A stretch of DNA of 64,000 bases from Gandjariella thermophila (lineage in GTDB: Bacteria > Actinomycetota > Actinomycetes > Mycobacteriales > Pseudonocardiaceae): NCBI RefSeq assembly GCF_005405885.1, contig NZ_BJFL01000003.1:310001-374000 (forward strand). The letters run 5' to 3'. Position 1 is the first letter of the stretch. Every line of letters begins with the position of its first letter. A model generated the notes under the pieces. That model ran no database searches, had not been told where the DNA came from, and saw only the letters and a program-made list of their open reading frames with translations. Below are positions 61,764-64,000 of this stretch, piece after piece. The position numbers and the translations under genes are program-made.

Positions 61764-62381
61764 TCACGGCTGCTCCGCGCGCCAGCCGGCCAGCCACTCG
61801 TCGGTGGCCACGCCGGGAAGCAGGCAGCGCACCACCTCGCCTATCCGTTGCGGATACGCCCCGGTGCCCTGTCGCGGTCCGTCCACCAGCCAGGCGCCGA
61901 TCACCGCGGCGTGCAGCACCCGGGCCGCGGCCTCCGGATCCACCCCGGGGCGGAGCAGGCCACGCTCCGCGGCGGCACCGAGCAGCAGGGCGAAGGTGCG
62001 CTCCCAGGCGCGGAAGGGGGAGGGGCGGGAGGCCGCGGGCTGACCCTCCTCGGCCAGCCGGACCGCGGCGCGGGCCACCACGTCGCCGCACAGCCGCCTG
62101 GCGACCTCGTCGAGCAGCCCGATCAGGGTGCGCAACGGGTCCAGGCCGCGGTCCCGCCACCGGCGATGCGCGGCCGGCCACACCGCGCGCATGTGCCGCA
62201 CCACTGCCTCAGCCACTGCCTCCTTGGAGGGGAAGTGGAAGTAGAAGGCGCCCTTGGTGACGCCGCCGCGGCGCAGGATGGCGCTGAGCGGGGCCGCGGC
62301 GTAGCCAACGCGGTCGAACTCCTCTGCCGCGGCGGTGAGGATGGCCTCCCGTGTGGCGCGCGCCCGGCGCTGCTGAGGCAT
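61764..62381 (-). CDS. TetR-family regulator of the gamma-butyrolactone receptor (ScbR/ArpA) type
   Basis: 205 residues. The HTH start RARATREAILTAAAEEFDRV, then GGVTKGAFYFHFPSKEAVAE is nearly diagnostic of the autoregulator-receptor group, and the C-terminal part DVVARAAVRLAEEGQP with FRAWERTFALLLGAAAERGL follows the ScbR pattern, including the conserved tryptophan. Such proteins repress antibiotic and signalling genes until a gamma-butyrolactone binds. No AfsA-like synthase is in the window. ATG at 62381; a possible autoregulatory element lies about 200 bases upstream. Confidence 0.85.
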   Translation of the reverse strand: MPQQRRARATREAILTAAAEEFDRVGYAAAPLSAILRRGGVTKGAFYFHFPSKEAVAEAVVRHMRAVWPAAHRRWRDRGLDPLRTLIGLLDEVARRLCGDVVARAAVRLAEEGQPAASRPSPFRAWERTFALLLGAAAERGLLRPGVDPEAAARVLHAAVIGAWLVDGPRQGTGAYPQRIGEVVRCLLPGVATDEWLAGWRAEQP

Positions 62382-62744
62382 GTGGGCTCCGGCTCGTCGG
62401 TTCCGCCCCGGACGGGCACACCACCCGTGCGGGACGCACCAAGGCATCCGAAAGTCGATCAGGAACCGACCTGACGTTACCGCTTCACCCGATCTGGTGC
62501 ACTCTTTCGCTGAATGGCCGCCGGCCGGCGATGACCAGGGGCAATGCCGGGGAAAGGGCGTCGCGCTCGCGTTGCCGGAAAAGAGACCGCTCGGTATGTT
62601 TTCCAGTGGGCTCCCGGCAGGCGCGTTACGGGGGGTGCGCGTCTCAGGGGAGCCCGCACCGGGCGGGACGGGTGACGTCAGGGGCCGTCCCGCGTTCGGA
62701 GCGAGGTGGGGAACGCAGCCACCACCACTGCGCCACCCACCTCC
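62382..62744. other. Upstream region of the TetR-type regulator
   Basis: 363 bases with no credible gene. It contains the autoregulatory-element-like site at 62584-62601 and must hold the regulator's promoter. Confidence 0.5.
62584..62601 (+). promoter_or_regulatory. Possible gamma-butyrolactone autoregulatory element (ARE)
   Basis: AGACCGCTCGGTATGTTT. Against the ArpA half-site GG(T/C)CGGT(A/T)(T/C)G(T/G), as I recall it, GCTCGGTATGT matches 10 of 11; the other half is weaker. It is about 200 bases before the receptor-like TetR start. Confidence 0.45.
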
Positions 62745-62791
62745 TCCGACCGGTCGCCGGGCCGGCGGGAGGCGGCCGCCGACGGGTCGGA
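62745..62791 (-). terminator. Hairpin after the small hypothetical gene
   Basis: 62745-62756 pairs with 62780-62791 at 11 of 12 positions, four bases beyond the stop codon at 62796. No T-run. Confidence 0.55.
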
Positions 62792-62795
62792 CGGC

Positions 62796-63035
62796 CTACC
62801 TGCTGACCGGCGGAACCCCGTCCTCCCCGGGCGCCAGCCCGAGCATCTCCAGTAGCAACCGGCAGTCCTCTGTGTCCGTGGCACCGCGCGCCACGGCGAG
62901 CCGGGCACGGTGCACCTGCTCTTCGGAAATCCGCGACGGCTCCCCGCTGCGCTGAGCGGGCACACCGGACGAGTGCCTGGCAACCACGTCGTCGTGCTGC
63001 CACAAGTACTTCCGCAGTTCCAGGGACTCGCTCAT
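62796..63035 (-). CDS. Small hypothetical protein
   Basis: 79 residues, soluble, charged. ELRKYLWQHDDVVARHSSGV and ISEEQVHRARLAVARGATDT then DCRLLLEMLGLAPGEDG. No motif recognised. It looks genuine because GGGGAGG lies directly before the ATG at 63035 and a hairpin follows the stop. It stands alone between the TetR regulator and a gap of 570 bases. Confidence 0.75.
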   Translation of the reverse strand: MSESLELRKYLWQHDDVVARHSSGVPAQRSGEPSRISEEQVHRARLAVARGATDTEDCRLLLEMLGLAPGEDGVPPVSR

Positions 63036-63608
63036 AATGCCTCCCCACCTTGGGTTTCGGCGGCCGAGGCTAAGCGACGGTGTGTCACACCCGCAGCCCC
63101 CCGCCGTGTGATTCGGAAACCACGCACGGTCACCCGTCGGGGCCGTGCGTTGCGCCTCGCGCGCAGAAGTTACGGCCAACCGGGCGAGAGTCACCGCCCG
63201 CCAGCGGTGGAAGGACCACCCCGACGATCCCCGCCGGCCCGGCCCGCCCTCCGGGTGGCGGCAGAGTGGGCCGGCTGGCCGCGTCCGGCCGCACCCCCGC
63301 CCGGGGCAGCTACCTGCGGTCTGAATGCATTCAATCCACCGGAACCACTCCCGCGAAGAGCGTGAGCGTGCAACAATCCCCCTGCTGACACACCCCCGGT
63401 CAGCGCCTGTGGAGATCCCCTCCGGCCCCCGCGTTCCTCCCCCTGGCGCGGGGGCCCTCCATGTCCGGCCCTTTCGCCGCTGTGGCAAGTCCCACTACCT
63501 CCCGTCGCAATCGAACCGTTATGGTTGCGTGCCGTGGCTCTCCCCATCGGATCACTAGGCAGATCGAAGGCCGGACGTCACCGCCCACCCGCACAGCCGG
63601 AGGACACG
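63036..63608. other. Intergenic region with two palindromes
   Basis: 573 bases without a credible gene. It holds an 8-bp hairpin (63122-63129 with 63143-63150) and a perfect 12-bp palindrome TGAATGCATTCA at 63322-63333, a plausible operator about 275 bases before the RHH gene and 290 before the small hypothetical gene. Confidence 0.45.
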
Positions 63609-63881
63609 GTGCCCGACCACGAACTCGAGTCGTATCTCGCGGCCCTCGCCCCGGAACAGGACGTCGAGACCACCGGAACCGGCCGCCGTTTCGGTAACTC
63701 ACAGGTCTACCAGCTCCGCCTGGACCTGGCCGCCAACGAGCAGCTTCGTCAGCTCGCCGCGGAGCTGCAGACATCCCCCCTCAGCCTGGCCAGGGACTGG
63801 ATCCTGGAGCGGCTGCGCTGGGAGGCCGAGCGCAGGCAGCGCTTCCAGCGTCCCCCACAGCCCCACTGGCCGCAGGCCTGA
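63609..63881 (+). CDS. Small ribbon-helix-helix-like protein
   Basis: 90 residues. QVYQLRLDLAANEQLRQLAA then LQTSPLSLARDWILERLRWE has the strand-helix-helix pattern of RHH (CopG/Arc) DNA-binding proteins, with an acidic N terminus and a Gln/Pro tail. It may be a repressor or an orphan antitoxin; no toxin gene is visible before the window ends. GTG at 63609 with GAGGA upstream; a GTG at 63525 is less likely. Confidence 0.7.
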   Translation: MPDHELESYLAALAPEQDVETTGTGRRFGNSQVYQLRLDLAANEQLRQLAAELQTSPLSLARDWILERLRWEAERRQRFQRPPQPHWPQA

Positions 63882-64000
63882 TCCGGTCCCGATTCCTCGG
63901 TACTGACCTCCCGTACCCGCACTGACCCGGTGGTATGCGGCTCACCCCGAGCCTTCCCGAGACGCCGTCCGCCGGGCCGGGCCCCACTCGCATGTGGCCG

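Noticed and set aside
63525-63608. Longer start for the RHH-like gene at 63525
   Set aside because: The extra 28 residues are Arg/Pro-rich without a ribosome site, while GTG at 63609 has GAGGA upstream.
1-64000. CRISPR array or rRNA operon
   Set aside because: No regularly spaced repeat array and no rRNA-like sequence were found; the only tandem repeat is the 39-bp unit before proC, without spacers.

Overview
This is a very GC-rich, densely coding stretch of chromosome from an actinobacterium, most likely of the Pseudonocardiales. The evidence is the mycothiol gene mshA, frequent GTG starts, -10 boxes close to start codons, and long gene-order agreement with the Mycobacterium tuberculosis block Rv0473-Rv0512 (recalled, not searched). 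A tRNA-Phe element resembling pSE211 and pMEA100 also points to Pseudonocardiaceae. I cannot name the genus.

Layout. (1) 1-7608, minus strand: tetrapyrrole synthesis (hemB partial, cobA/hemD fusion, hemC, hemA), the redox sensor rex with a recognisable Rex operator over its own promoter, a glutaredoxin-like protein and an acyl-CoA ligase. (2) 7940-11146, plus strand: a BldN-like ECF sigma factor, an RsbN-like membrane anti-sigma candidate preceded by a BldN-type promoter, and a HAD-IB phosphatase. (3) 11153-31000: the mycobacteria-like block, with acyltransferase, SDR, the 33-aa ribosomal protein bS22, a BldC-like HTH protein, proC, thioesterase, proline dehydrogenase, sugar isomerase, a repeat-bearing membrane protein, Ppx/GppA, senX3-regX3, gpm, an acyl-CoA ligase, YbjN, mshA, two short-chain dehydrogenases, a serine-protease-like protein and murB. 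(4) 31013-51072: mixed housekeeping and accessory genes (DUF2505, methyltransferases, a mycothiol-dependent enzyme, purU, YbaK, a VOC/AraC pair, hbhA, a NACHT membrane NTPase, CGNR, DUF445, an aminotransferase, a PP2C-like protein, an ATP-dependent DNA ligase and a class A penicillin-binding protein).

(5) 51073-54747 is a sparsely coding strip with a histidine-rich exported protein, a frameshifted gene and fused gene fragments. (6) 54748-61377 is a compact integrative element in the 3' end of tRNA-Phe. It carries int, xis, a small HTH protein, a rolling-circle Rep, two tandem paralogous CxxC proteins, and an XRE regulator with a small monooxygenase. A shared operator motif lies before both operons, and a 140-bp nested inverted repeat lies near the right end. 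No FtsK/TraB-type transfer gene is visible. (7) 61334-64000: tRNA genes Phe, Asp and Glu, a gamma-butyrolactone-receptor-like TetR regulator with a possible autoregulatory element, and two small proteins.

How the parts connect. Rex should tie the haem region to NADH/NAD+ state. The BldN/RsbN-like pair looks like a developmental or envelope switch that feeds back on its own anti-sigma gene. The element's XRE protein probably represses both element operons.
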